Numbered from the stretch's first letter, positions 17,190 through 24,237 are shown. The stretch: 40,408 nucleotides of DNA from a virus (IMGVR_UViG_3300025086_000079:1-40408); one strand, 5' to 3'. Translations and numbers: made by a program. The notes: generated by a model from the sequence alone, not told the origin.

Positions 17190-17398
17190 TCCAAACTCCC
17201 AATTTTTACACTATGATTATCAAAAGCTATGTCAATATCGTCAACTTCTCGCACTTCGGTAAGCACCGAGCCTACCTTGCCGCGTTCAACATCTTTGGCG
17301 AAAGCTTCCTTAGCTTCCTTCTCAGCTTCCAAAAAATTGTCATTTTTTACTGTGTAATATCCGACCTTCACTTGTCTAACTTTTAAATGAAAACTCAT
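17186..17398 (-). CDS. Unknown 70-residue protein
   Basis: The N-terminal half (HLKVRQVKVGYYTVKNDNF) reads as a beta strand pair, followed by an acidic helix (EAEKEAKEAFAKDVE) and more strands. It joins its neighbours through ATGA-type overlaps on both sides. No known family is recognised. Confidence 0.55.
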   Translation of the reverse strand: MSFHLKVRQVKVGYYTVKNDNFLEAEKEAKEAFAKDVERGKVGSVLTEVREVDDIDIAFDNHSVKIGSLE

Positions 17399-17598
17399 GT
17401 TTTGCCCTCTAAATTCTTAAAGACCTCCAGAACAATTGCTTTAGCCCCCGCATAATCCTTATCTAAATATTTGCGCATCGCGGAACTCCACTTTTTCTGA
17501 GCAGCCTGGTGAATATCATCGCGCATCGGGTATGCTGCAATAGCACTCATGGCATCGCGCAACAATTTTGAAGCTACGTCTGATTCACTTTTTGCCAT
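17395..17598 (-). CDS. Unknown 67-residue helical protein
   Basis: This protein appears all-helical: three amphipathic helices around residues 5-20, 25-45 and 48-62, moderately basic in the middle (AAQKKWSSAMRKYL). It overlaps the preceding gene by 14 bases and the following one by four. No function can be assigned. Confidence 0.55.
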   Translation of the reverse strand: MAKSESDVASKLLRDAMSAIAAYPMRDDIHQAAQKKWSSAMRKYLDKDYAGAKAIVLEVFKNLEGKT

Positions 17599-18001
17599 TT
17601 AACTCAATCTCCTCAATTTTTTTGGATCTAATTTTTAGCTGGTTTTGTATCTGTTTGGGCATCGCCTCCATTCTCTCATCAAAGTAACCACTAGCGGTGA
17701 GCACTCCAACATCGCCATCCTCGCGCAAACTAATACTTGCCCACCCGCCGGGAAACATAGCGTCTTTAATATACAAATCGGGTGAACTACTTTGACCGAG
17801 AGGCCCAAGCTCCACCCCCTCCTCATCTCTAACCATCACCACGGCAACACCCTGCAATACTTGCATTAAAGAGTTGTCTAAAGTTAAAGCTTCGTAGGTC
17901 CAACCATCCGTTTCTTCAGCATTAAGTTTGTCAGCTAACTCGACTGCCACATCAATAGGCATACGCTTGCCGTCTATGCTGCCATCATTTTTTGTATCCA
18001 T
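17585..18001 (-). CDS. Unknown acidic 138-residue protein
   Basis: This is the first gene of the overlapping small-gene chain. GGAGG six bases before the ATG is a strong ribosome binding site. The protein is acidic in its first two thirds and basic at the C-terminus (KIRSKKIEEIELNGKK). No family is recognised. A 188-base stretch without an established gene lies upstream, so a promoter could sit there, but none is obvious. Confidence 0.6.
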   Translation of the reverse strand: MDTKNDGSIDGKRMPIDVAVELADKLNAEETDGWTYEALTLDNSLMQVLQGVAVVMVRDEEGVELGPLGQSSSPDLYIKDAMFPGGWASISLREDGDVGVLTASGYFDERMEAMPKQIQNQLKIRSKKIEEIELNGKK

Positions 18002-18018
18002 AGTATTCCTCCAAGAAA

Positions 18019-18186
18019 TTAAGAGCCCGTAGCGTGGGCCAGCCGCCTGAAACGCACAATCGGAGGACTCATCTCAAGGGATGCGCCACTATTTGCGCTG
18101 ACAGGTGCGGGTGTTTGAGGGCGAATAACTTCCCAACTCACCGCCCGCTGGAGCTGCACTTGAAAAAAAGACAAAGGCAAGTGCAC
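18019..18186 (-). other. GC-rich open frame or structured RNA of unknown nature
   Basis: Between two small-gene blocks a 55-codon frame runs from a GTG at 18186 to TAA at 18019, with no ribosome binding site. Its conceptual product is Pro/Ala/Ser/Arg-rich (for example WEVIRPQTPAPVSANSG) and unlike the acidic neighbours. The base composition is visibly richer in G and C than the flanks. At the upstream end TGCACTTG and CAAGTGCA can form an eight-base hairpin with a long loop. It may be a translated foreign segment, a non-coding RNA or a leftover of an insertion. Confidence 0.35.
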
Positions 18187-18189
18187 TAA

Positions 18190-18441
18190 CTACAAATATT
18201 CTGCCAACGATTCCACCTTGCGTTTCAAGGCAGCTTGCGACCAGTCAAACCCGCTTTTCTTATCGCCGCTGATAGCTTCACAACACGACGACGTTAGGCA
18301 ATACGATTCGACCTCGTCATATTCATCCTCCGAATTGTGAATAAAAAGAACTTCACCGCTCACAGCAAAAGTTAACTCCGCGTCATCCTCAATAGGACAT
18401 CCGCGCTCTCCAAACCAATTTCGTACCTCTTCTTCTGTCAT
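18190..18441 (-). CDS. Unknown acidic protein with paired cysteines
   Basis: This 83-residue protein carries a SYCLTSSCCEAISGDKKSG segment with three cysteines, which could bind metal. The start at 18441 is chosen for GAGGGG six bases upstream; an in-frame ATG at 18471 lies inside the preceding gene without one. This is the last gene of the 18190-21292 accessory block. No family is recognised. Confidence 0.55.
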   Translation of the reverse strand: MTEEEVRNWFGERGCPIEDDAELTFAVSGEVLFIHNSEDEYDEVESYCLTSSCCEAISGDKKSGFDWSQAALKRKVESLAEYL

Positions 18442-18458
18442 AATTGCCCCTCGCAATT

Positions 18459-18788
18459 TCAATTCATCCAACCATCATCATAAACAGCTTCGAGCCCCTC
18501 ATTTTTGAGGTATTCCAAAACAGGCTTGACGGCCCGCTGTGCAGATACATTACCTTGCACAAAATTACAGTGAACTATCGGTAGGTATTCAATGGTGCGT
18601 GCTCGCTTTCGCAGGAAAGGAACTTGAATGCACTTGCCACCACAACAACTCCCCTCATCTAGTTCCCCCTGAGCTTTCCAGGTTTCAAGCCAGAGCGCTT
18701 GAGCCTTATCAATTATGGGTTTCACCTTATCAAGATCCGCTTGCTGATAAGCATTAATGTCGCGTCCAAACGTGTTTACAATTTTCAT
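18459..18788 (-). CDS. Unknown Cys-containing 109-residue protein
   Basis: This protein has a helical N-terminal half, a CCGGKC motif in the middle, and a basic strand region (VPFLRKRARTIEYLPIVHC). The conserved-looking cysteines suggest a metal or redox site. AAGGGG seven bases before the ATG is a strong ribosome binding site of the type repeated through this block. No function can be assigned. Confidence 0.55.
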   Translation of the reverse strand: MKIVNTFGRDINAYQQADLDKVKPIIDKAQALWLETWKAQGELDEGSCCGGKCIQVPFLRKRARTIEYLPIVHCNFVQGNVSAQRAVKPVLEYLKNEGLEAVYDDGWMN

Positions 18789-18797
18789 AATTACCCC

Positions 18798-19265
18798 TTA
18801 AAAGTTATCAAGCCGTCTAATTTGTTGATGAATTTGTCTGAGGTACGGCTTTACAATGGCTCTTTCATCAAGCCACGATTGCATCGCCGCATCCACTTCA
18901 ACCCCTTTAGGCAAACCTCCATACGTATACTTCACCCCGTTTACTTCCACAAAAGACCAATAATCAATGCCATCATCGCAACTTGAGCAGAATGCCCAAG
19001 TGATATCGCACTGGCGATTTTTTACCCCTTCACTGTCGGTTACCTCATGCCAAGCCGATATGAGAAAAGAATCAGTCTCAATTTGATGCTCCCCGCCCGC
19101 CATGTATTCAGTAGCGAAAGCAGGGACACGCGGGCTTTTAAAATCGTACCAATCAAGGACCGGAGGCCCTTTGTAGACCAATTTGTCCTTCTCCCTTCTG
19201 TCGCGGATCTCAATCTCGTAACCCTTTGACAGGCAATAAACGAGCACTTCATTGACTATATTCAT
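18798..19265 (-). CDS. Unknown 155-residue protein
   Basis: A soluble, mixed alpha/beta protein with a central WAFCSSCDDGIDYWSFV stretch holding two cysteines two residues apart, and a basic helical C-terminus (YLRQIHQQIRRLDNF). GAGGAGG precedes the ATG. Its start overlaps the stop of the upstream gene as TAATG. No known family is recognised. Confidence 0.55.
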   Translation of the reverse strand: MNIVNEVLVYCLSKGYEIEIRDRREKDKLVYKGPPVLDWYDFKSPRVPAFATEYMAGGEHQIETDSFLISAWHEVTDSEGVKNRQCDITWAFCSSCDDGIDYWSFVEVNGVKYTYGGLPKGVEVDAAMQSWLDERAIVKPYLRQIHQQIRRLDNF

Positions 19266-19582
19266 TAATCCTCCTCGGTTAGGTATGAATGCTCAGTAAT
19301 ATCTATTACTTTATTAATTGGTAGCCAACTCGCTACCCAAAAATCCAACCCAGACATCTCAAATTTTTGTAAAATATCTAAATCCCTCAAAATAAATCTC
19401 AACTCATAGAAATCTTTGTGAGATATACCGACCTCGACTGAAATCCACGGCCCGGCATTATCTCTGGGGCTGCAATAATGATTCTCACTGGCCTGAACCG
19501 ACAATTCCACACCATTAGATAAAGTAATAAGTCCAACCTTATTGGCAGATTTTAAGTGTTCTTGTAATTCCGATAGTGTCAT
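19265..19582 (-). CDS. Unknown 105-residue protein
   Basis: The protein opens with an amphipathic helix (LSELQEHLKSA), followed by beta segments (VGLITLSNGVELSVQA) and an aromatic, partly hydrophobic second half. GGAGG eight bases upstream supports the start. It sits between the 50-residue membrane protein and the 155-residue protein in the leftward accessory block. No function can be assigned. Confidence 0.55.
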   Translation of the reverse strand: MTLSELQEHLKSANKVGLITLSNGVELSVQASENHYCSPRDNAGPWISVEVGISHKDFYELRFILRDLDILQKFEMSGLDFWVASWLPINKVIDITEHSYLTEED

Positions 19583-19586
19583 TGTT

Positions 19587-19739
19587 TTATCCTCCGAGTA
19601 AAAAAATTATTAATGTTAGGCCCGCGAGTAATCCCAATACCTTCAAATCAAAAACCCGCTTCGATTCATCGGCCCATTTAAACTGGTTGTAGGGATCATG
19701 CTTATTAAAAATGCGCCTGTAAGCGTGCTTCTCGCTCAT
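19587..19739 (-). CDS. 50-residue single-pass membrane protein
   Basis: A short frame starting MSEKHAYRRIFNKHD ends with a clear transmembrane helix (VLGLLAGLTLIIFLLGG). The positively charged N-terminus predicts a cytoplasmic N-side. The ATG overlaps the TGA of the upstream gene as ATGA, and the ribosome binding site of the next gene lies within its last codons. It is the second small membrane protein encoded among the leftward genes, with 16204-16413. Confidence 0.6.
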   Translation of the reverse strand: MSEKHAYRRIFNKHDPYNQFKWADESKRVFDLKVLGLLAGLTLIIFLLGG

Positions 19740-19930
19740 AGTGTTGGGCTCCCATCGACTAACACTTGCACGTCATCCAAAGGAATGGCACGAGTCTCGG
19801 CCATTTTCTGTTTCAAAAATATTAGCTCCTGTGGAGAAGGCATATACCATTTAACCTTGGCCCATTTACACAAACTGGACCAGGAAATATAAAATTTTTC
19901 CCCATTTTGTAGCACTTGAAATTCAATCAT
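19736..19930 (-). CDS. Unknown 64-residue protein
   Basis: The sequence begins MIEFQVLQNGEKFYISWSSL and continues with a basic, Trp-containing stretch (CKWAKVKWYM) and a helix. AAGGGG upstream of the ATG matches the ribosome binding sites of neighbouring genes. A compact DNA-binding fold is possible given the charge and aromatics, but no family is recognised. Confidence 0.55.
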   Translation of the reverse strand: MIEFQVLQNGEKFYISWSSLCKWAKVKWYMPSPQELIFLKQKMAETRAIPLDDVQVLVDGSPTL

Positions 19931-20013
19931 CGCCTTACCCCTTCCGATTTATTGAAACCAAACAATTAACATGGCATAACGCACTCAAAGAATGCGCTAT
20001 GCGCTATCAATCA

Positions 20014-20406
20014 TCACCGCAACAATTTGCCCTGCCGATTTTTCAAATCTAGAGATTCCTTTTCGGCTAAAAGTTTATAAAATATAAACGACACAGAACT
20101 TAACCAGTTACTAGTCTCACTAGTGCCTGGTTTATAGAGCTGAGATAAGGCGCATTGCACCTTGTAGGAATGGCTCGCTTGACCTTCTGAATAGTCGGAA
20201 TAATGCCAGTAAAGCGCCGCCATTAGATCAAACTCGGATGCCTCATAAATTCCATGGGACCAGTCGACCTCAACGTCAACGGCGCCCGCGTACAGCTCGC
20301 AGAGTTCTAATACTTCGAAACCCATTTTCCACCAATTATCATTTGGAGATTCAATCATTTCCGCTATGGTTGAAAGCTTGCTTTCTATTTCTGTTTGTTT
20401 ATTCAT
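20014..20406 (-). CDS. Unknown acidic 130-residue helical protein
   Basis: A mostly helical acidic protein with many aromatics (WKMGFEVLELCELY, ALYWHYSDYSEG) and a basic tail (LKNRQGKLLR). AGGGGTTAATT directly before the ATG is a strong ribosome binding site. An 83-base gap follows it before the next gene, in which I see no further gene. No function can be assigned. Confidence 0.55.
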   Translation of the reverse strand: MNKQTEIESKLSTIAEMIESPNDNWWKMGFEVLELCELYAGAVDVEVDWSHGIYEASEFDLMAALYWHYSDYSEGQASHSYKVQCALSQLYKPGTSETSNWLSSVSFIFYKLLAEKESLDLKNRQGKLLR

Positions 20407-20408
20407 AA

Positions 20409-21131
20409 TTAACCCCTGGCAATTATATTGTTATTGAGAAAATTTGATTTTCTGGAGCCGTGCACCATAATAAAAATATGGCTCGAGCCGTCGCATTTCA
20501 TGCAATCGCGACATTCTAAACCGTGACTATCTGCCAAGCATTCCCGCTCAAATGGGAGCGCTTGCGATTTATCGGTAACGATACGAAATGAGCCATTACC
20601 GGCCGCGTGCGCTTGCTTTGTTTGCTTCTCAGTATCGGTCGATACCTGGCAGAACTGGAGCACGCGCTGATCAAAATTTTTGTGTTTCAATTGGTGAGTG
20701 TATCCAGTGTATGCAATCGCCGTATCAGTGAGATTTTTAAGCACTGAAAAAGGAAGCGCAGCAGGATCTCCATAAGCGCCTAATCGGACTTTGCGTGCTG
20801 CTATGCGCTGATCATGATCAGCTGCAGAATAGACAGGATATTTTCCCGACTTCCACGCCTTATATACTACCGTTGGACCTTGACCGATATTGACGTAGCA
20901 CGCGCCGCCTAGGCTATGGCGATGAGGACAATTCCCACAAATGGCAGTATCCAATTTGCGCTTGCTTGCTTCCAATGGCGCGAGATCCGAGCGCATAATG
21001 TGGAGTTGCATAATATCGCCGGTTTTCAGATTCATACTCTTAAAAATCAAAATGGCGACAATGGGCGAGCCGTCAAGGATCGACGGCCCGCGATATATTT
21101 CTATTCCATTGTATTTATTGGGTTTCATCAT
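20409..21131 (-). CDS. DUF7227-like Cys-rich conserved phage protein
   Basis: This 240-residue protein starts KYNGIEIYRGPSILDGSPIVAI and has CGNCPHR...CYVNIGQGP (C65, C68, C78), RKVRLGAYGDPAALPF, TGYTHQ, and a second cysteine group (ECLADSHGLECRDCMKC) near the C-terminus. I recognise this order from a conserved protein shared by phages and plasmids (family DUF7227 from memory) of unknown function. The two cysteine groups suggest bound zinc or an iron-sulfur cluster. It is the largest gene of the accessory block and close to the leftward promoter, so it is probably expressed early. Confidence 0.7.
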   Translation of the reverse strand: MMKPNKYNGIEIYRGPSILDGSPIVAILIFKSMNLKTGDIMQLHIMRSDLAPLEASKRKLDTAICGNCPHRHSLGGACYVNIGQGPTVVYKAWKSGKYPVYSAADHDQRIAARKVRLGAYGDPAALPFSVLKNLTDTAIAYTGYTHQLKHKNFDQRVLQFCQVSTDTEKQTKQAHAAGNGSFRIVTDKSQALPFERECLADSHGLECRDCMKCDGSSHIFIMVHGSRKSNFLNNNIIARG

Positions 21132-21139
21132 GGGAGCCC

Positions 21140-21292
21140 CTAATCGTTAAAATCTAGAGGTGAATAACTATCTCTAGATATATCTGCTATATCGTCCAGA
21201 GGGCCATCCGCAAGTGAGACGAGATCGCCGGCGAACTGATAACCCCAATCGCTAGCAAAGTTATTGTTAATATCTATTTCTAATTGATCCAT
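21140..21292 (-). CDS. Acidic 50-residue protein, first leftward gene
   Basis: I place the start at ATG 21292, preceded by GGGAA. The longer frame from GTG 21358 would overlap the promoter boxes and has no ribosome binding site. The product is strongly acidic (SLADGPLDDIADI) and ends in DSYSPLDFND, resembling the DSYSPMD stretch of the protein at 16962-17189. As the first early gene, a host-takeover role is plausible but unproven. Confidence 0.5.
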   Translation of the reverse strand: MDQLEIDINNNFASDWGYQFAGDLVSLADGPLDDIADISRDSYSPLDFND

Positions 21293-21337
21293 TGTGATTC
21301 CCGTGTAAGTTAAAAGTTTATTTTGTGTCACGTTTTC

Positions 21338-21366
21338 TATTATCCAGATATGTATCACATTGTAAA
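21338..21366 (-). promoter_or_regulatory. Leftward sigma-70-like promoter
   Basis: On the minus strand TTTACA (21366-21361) and ATAATA (21343-21338) are separated by 17 bases, upstream of the 50-residue gene. One copy of the ACATTGTAAAGCTT repeat (21357-21370) covers the -35 box, so a repeat-binding protein could control this promoter. Confidence 0.5.
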
Positions 21367-21720
21367 GCTTTAAAGTAATTTAATTTGTTTACAAGAGAAG
21401 AAAAGTTTACGCGCTTTCTAACATTGCAAAGCTTAGGAATTACCGAGCCTGGAGAGAAAAAAATAATGTAATGTTATAAAGTAAAGTTTTTTAAGATATA
21501 TATAATACTCGTGAGCTTTTTTTATTGCTTCGAGCCCGAGCCTTGCTAGACATTAAAACCTAGATATACCATTTTTAATTGCTAACATTATTACAATATT
21601 ACAGCCCAATAGGCGCAAGCTTTGTAAGCTTTCTATAATGTAAACTTTTTGAGCCATTGTTTACAACGCACGATTAGTGTATACCGGTGCCCCGTATGTA
21701 TCACAATGTAATACAACCGG
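21357..21720. repeat. AT-rich repeat field, candidate origin or operator region
   Basis: The stretch holds ACATTGTAAAGCTT (21357-21370), ACATTGCAAAGCTT (21421-21434) and an inverted partial copy, AAGCTTTGTAA (21617-21627). It also has repeated TGTATCACAWTGTAA (around 21351 and 21696), several TTGTTTACA/AATGTAAAC words and an isolated TATAAT at 21501-21506 and 21634-21639. There is no gene in it. It separates the leftward and rightward transcription units, the usual place for an origin or shared control region. GC-rich near-palindromes close the field at about 21682-21733. Confidence 0.5.
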
Positions 21721-21737
21721 GCCCCGGTCCCCTGGTA

Positions 21738-21935
21738 TTACTTGGATGATATTCCTAGCGACACAATCAACTCAGCTTGTAAGATCTCCCGTAATATCGC
21801 CATGGATAGTTTAGAGCTCGATTTTATAGGGCCCCCAAATTTGTGGTATACGGGATTAACAGAGCCCACCATATGGGCACCCCACCGAATCAGCAGCAAA
21901 AGTACCAATACCCTTATAATTACTAATCTGCACAT
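21738..21935 (-). CDS. Possible 65-residue membrane protein (doubtful)
   Basis: A minus-strand frame from ATG 21935 has a hydrophobic segment near its start (LVIIRVLVLLLLIRWG) and an amphipathic C-terminal half. No ribosome binding site is seen, and the frame also continues upstream through the C-rich and parS stretch, where coding is unlikely. I list it because the control region is otherwise empty of genes from 21293 to 22106. Confidence 0.2.
   Translation of the reverse strand: MCRLVIIRVLVLLLLIRWGAHMVGSVNPVYHKFGGPIKSSSKLSMAILREILQAELIVSLGISSK
21881..21892 (+). repeat. 12-base direct repeat, copy 1
   Basis: CCCACCGAATCA occurs here and again at 22055-22066. The two copies bracket the parS site, and the second lies in the spacer of the rightward promoter, so the pair may be binding sites for a regulator. 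Confidence 0.5.
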
Positions 21936-22008
21936 TAGATATTCTATTTTTGAAAAACTTACCCCACCCCCTTTGTTTTTTCGACTTCCTCTACAGACCC
22001 CACCCCCC

Positions 22009-22024
22009 TGTTCCACGTGAAACA
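22009..22024 (+). promoter_or_regulatory. parS: Perfect parS centromere site (ParB-binding)
   Basis: TGTTCCACGTGAAACA matches the bacterial chromosome parS consensus TGTTNCACGTGAAACA at every position. parS sites are bound by ParB (Spo0J), a CTPase clamp that loads there and slides along DNA. The site lies in the non-coding control region, 22 bases upstream of the -35 box of the rightward promoter and about 82 bases before the small terminase start. No ParB or ParA gene is visible in the window, so binding by the host protein is the simplest reading. It is the only full site I found here. Confidence 0.85.
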
Positions 22025-22045
22025 CCTCCTTTGGAGTCCCAAAAC

Positions 22046-22074
22046 TTGCACCCACCCACCGAATCACATACACT
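22046..22074 (+). promoter_or_regulatory. Rightward promoter for the packaging and head genes
   Basis: TTGCAC (22046-22051) and TACACT (22069-22074) are separated by exactly 17 bases, 33 bases before the small terminase ATG. The 12-base repeat CCCACCGAATCA (22055-22066) fills the spacer. An AGTAC...GTACT inverted repeat (22086-22100) follows in the untranslated leader. Confidence 0.5.
22055..22066 (+). repeat. 12-base direct repeat, copy 2
   Basis: This is the second CCCACCGAATCA, inside the spacer of the rightward promoter. See the first copy at 21881-21892. Confidence 0.5.
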
Positions 22075-22106
22075 TCGCAAAACCAGTACTGCTAGGTACT
22101 TGCGCG

Positions 22107-22718
22107 ATGGCTGTTGTAAAAATAGAACCTACTAAGGAACACCCCGTCCCTTATGATTTAAGTGACGAAACGCCTTCGACTGTGTTGGATGAGGTAGCCG
22201 TGTCGGCTAACACAGCTGAAACCCAGGTTTCACTAGGGGCACCATTAGAAGTGTCGGCAAAAGATGAGGCCCGCGAGAAGGCTCTCTTAGACGCTGTAGC
22301 GAAAGATCGCAAAATTTCCAATTTAAAAACCCCCACCACCGCTTATGCTGCTGCATCGTTCCTCAGAGCGTATGGTTCGCAATTAGGACTAGACGCAGCA
22401 AGTGCACGTACTGCGATTACTAACAAGTTAATGGAAATAGCCGACTGTGGTGATACCCGGTTTGAACTTAAGGCATTGGAATTATTAGGGAAACACAGCG
22501 ATATTGGATTGTTTACAGAGCGCAGTGAGATAACTATTAACTACAAGAGTCCAGAAGACTTGGAAAATGCGATTAAAGAGCGGGTTAAACGGCTACTTAA
22601 CGCAGATGTGGTGGACGTTGTGCCATTAAATGCAGATCTGGATGAGGAGCTAGGAGTTTTTACAGAGCCCGAAAAGCCTGAGTTAATAGAAGAACTTGAG
22701 GTTGATGCTGGTGAGTAG
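22107..22718 (+). CDS. terS: Terminase small subunit
   Basis: This 203-residue protein precedes the large terminase and overlaps its start. The core (RFELKALELLGKHSDIGLFTERSEITINY, about residues 130-160, then AIKERVKRLL) matches a small-terminase type common in phages. The helical middle would hold the DNA-binding and oligomerisation part; the tail is acidic. I start it at ATG 22107. A frame extending back to 22017 would translate through the control region and is rejected. It should recognise the packaging site, possibly in the non-coding region just upstream. Confidence 0.8.
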   Translation: MAVVKIEPTKEHPVPYDLSDETPSTVLDEVAVSANTAETQVSLGAPLEVSAKDEAREKALLDAVAKDRKISNLKTPTTAYAAASFLRAYGSQLGLDAASARTAITNKLMEIADCGDTRFELKALELLGKHSDIGLFTERSEITINYKSPEDLENAIKERVKRLLNADVVDVVPLNADLDEELGVFTEPEKPELIEELEVDAGE

Positions 22719-24237
22719 TCCCTTGGAAGACATAGCTCTCAAGGATATACCGACCATACTACCTATGTTGTCTCTGCCAGAGCAGGAAAAGCTGTTGGCA
22801 GAGCTAGAGCACTTGGAAGAACTTAAGAAACGTACCTTGATCCAAGATAGGTTTATGAAATTTGTAGAGGCAATGTGGCCTACGTTTATTGCTGGTAGGC
22901 ATCATAGCAGGATGGCATCGGCCTTTGAGCGCGTAGCCCGTGGGGAATGTAAAAGATTAATCATCAACATGCCCCCGCGTCATACCAAGAGTGAGTTCGC
23001 TTCATACCTGTTACCGGCTTGGTTTCTGGGCAAGTATCCGCATAAAAAAGTTATTCAGACCTCGCATACCGCAGAGCTGGCGGTAGGGTTTGGTCGTAAG
23101 GTTAGAAACTTAGTCGATAAACAGACGTACACTGAAGTTTTCCCTGGTTTAGGTTTACAAAGTGATTCAAAGGCAGCGGGACGCTGGAACACCAGTAAGG
23201 GCGGGGATTACTTTGCGATTGGTGTGGGCGGTGCGGTAACTGGTAAGGGCGCAGACTTGTTGATTATTGATGACCCGCACTCAGAACAAGAAGCCGCTTT
23301 AGCTGAGAACAGCCCTGAAATATACGACAAGACTTACGAGTGGTACACATCCGGTCCCCGGCAAAGACTCCAGCCTGGTGGGGCTATTGTTATTGTAATG
23401 ACCCGCTGGTCCCAACGAGATCTTACCGCACAAGTCTTAAAATCTTCCGCACAACGCGGAGGAGAAGAATGGGAAGTCATTGAATTTCCTGCACTTATGC
23501 CCAGTGGGAATCCTCTGTGGCCTGAGTTTTGGCCCCCAGAAGAACTGGCTGCTCTTAAGGAAGAACTGCCTAATTCCAAGTGGATGGCGCAGTACCAGCA
23601 GAACCCTACGTCAGAAGAATCGGCTATTGTAAAAAGAGAGTGGTGGAAGATCTGGGAAGAAGATGAGCCTCCGCAATGCAATTTTGTATTGATGTCCTGG
23701 GATACGGCGTTTGAAAAAACTCAACGTGCTGACTATTCGGCGCTGACAACGTGGGGAGTGTTCTACCAAGATGATGACGCAGGAGCACCACAAGCTAACA
23801 TTATCTTACTTAATGCTTATCGTGAACGAATGGAGTTTCCTAGACTTAAGCAAGTAGCTATTGAAGAGTACAAAGAATGGGAGCCAGACTCTATTATCAT
23901 TGAGAAAAAAGCATCCGGTGCGCCGCTCATTTATGAGATGCGGGCAATGGGAGTCCCGGTGCAAGAGTTTACTCCGACTAAGGGGAATGACAAAATAGCT
24001 AGGTTAAACGCTGTTTCTGACCTATTTGCTTCTGGAATGGTGTGGGCTCCTAACACACATTGGGCTGAAGAAGTAATGGATGAGGTTGCAAGCTTTCCAG
24101 CAGGGGAGCATGATGACTACGTAGACTCTACTTCTATGGCACTTATGCGGTTTAGAAGAGGTGGGTTTGTCAGGCTACCATCAGATGAAGAGGAAGACGC
24201 CCCATACTATAGACGGCGAAGAGGGGGTTTTTATTAG
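22705..24237 (+). CDS. terL: Terminase large subunit (TIGR01630-type)
   Basis: This packaging motor and nuclease is about 510 residues long. Its ATPase has the divergent Walker A PPRHTKS (near residues 90-96), Walker B LLIIDDPH (near 185-192) and VMTRWSQRDL. The C-terminal RNase H-like nuclease has SWDTAF (Asp near 333), IIEKKASGAP (Glu near 400) and GEHDDYVDS (Asp pair near 470). All catalytic positions are present. ATG 22705 and GTG 22711 are both possible starts after GAGG. It overlaps terS at its start and the zinc-ribbon gene at its stop, so the three are coupled. Confidence 0.95.
   Translation: MLVSSPLEDIALKDIPTILPMLSLPEQEKLLAELEHLEELKKRTLIQDRFMKFVEAMWPTFIAGRHHSRMASAFERVARGECKRLIINMPPRHTKSEFASYLLPAWFLGKYPHKKVIQTSHTAELAVGFGRKVRNLVDKQTYTEVFPGLGLQSDSKAAGRWNTSKGGDYFAIGVGGAVTGKGADLLIIDDPHSEQEAALAENSPEIYDKTYEWYTSGPRQRLQPGGAIVIVMTRWSQRDLTAQVLKSSAQRGGEEWEVIEFPALMPSGNPLWPEFWPPEELAALKEELPNSKWMAQYQQNPTSEESAIVKREWWKIWEEDEPPQCNFVLMSWDTAFEKTQRADYSALTTWGVFYQDDDAGAPQANIILLNAYRERMEFPRLKQVAIEEYKEWEPDSIIIEKKASGAPLIYEMRAMGVPVQEFTPTKGNDKIARLNAVSDLFASGMVWAPNTHWAEEVMDEVASFPAGEHDDYVDSTSMALMRFRRGGFVRLPSDEEEDAPYYRRRRGGFY

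Noticed and set aside
21501-21639. Two TATAAT words as further promoters
   Set aside because: Neither has a -35 box at the right distance; they may be incidental in AT-rich DNA.
22017-22106. Upstream extension of terS to 22017
   Set aside because: It would read through the promoter region starting inside parS; no ribosome binding site precedes it.
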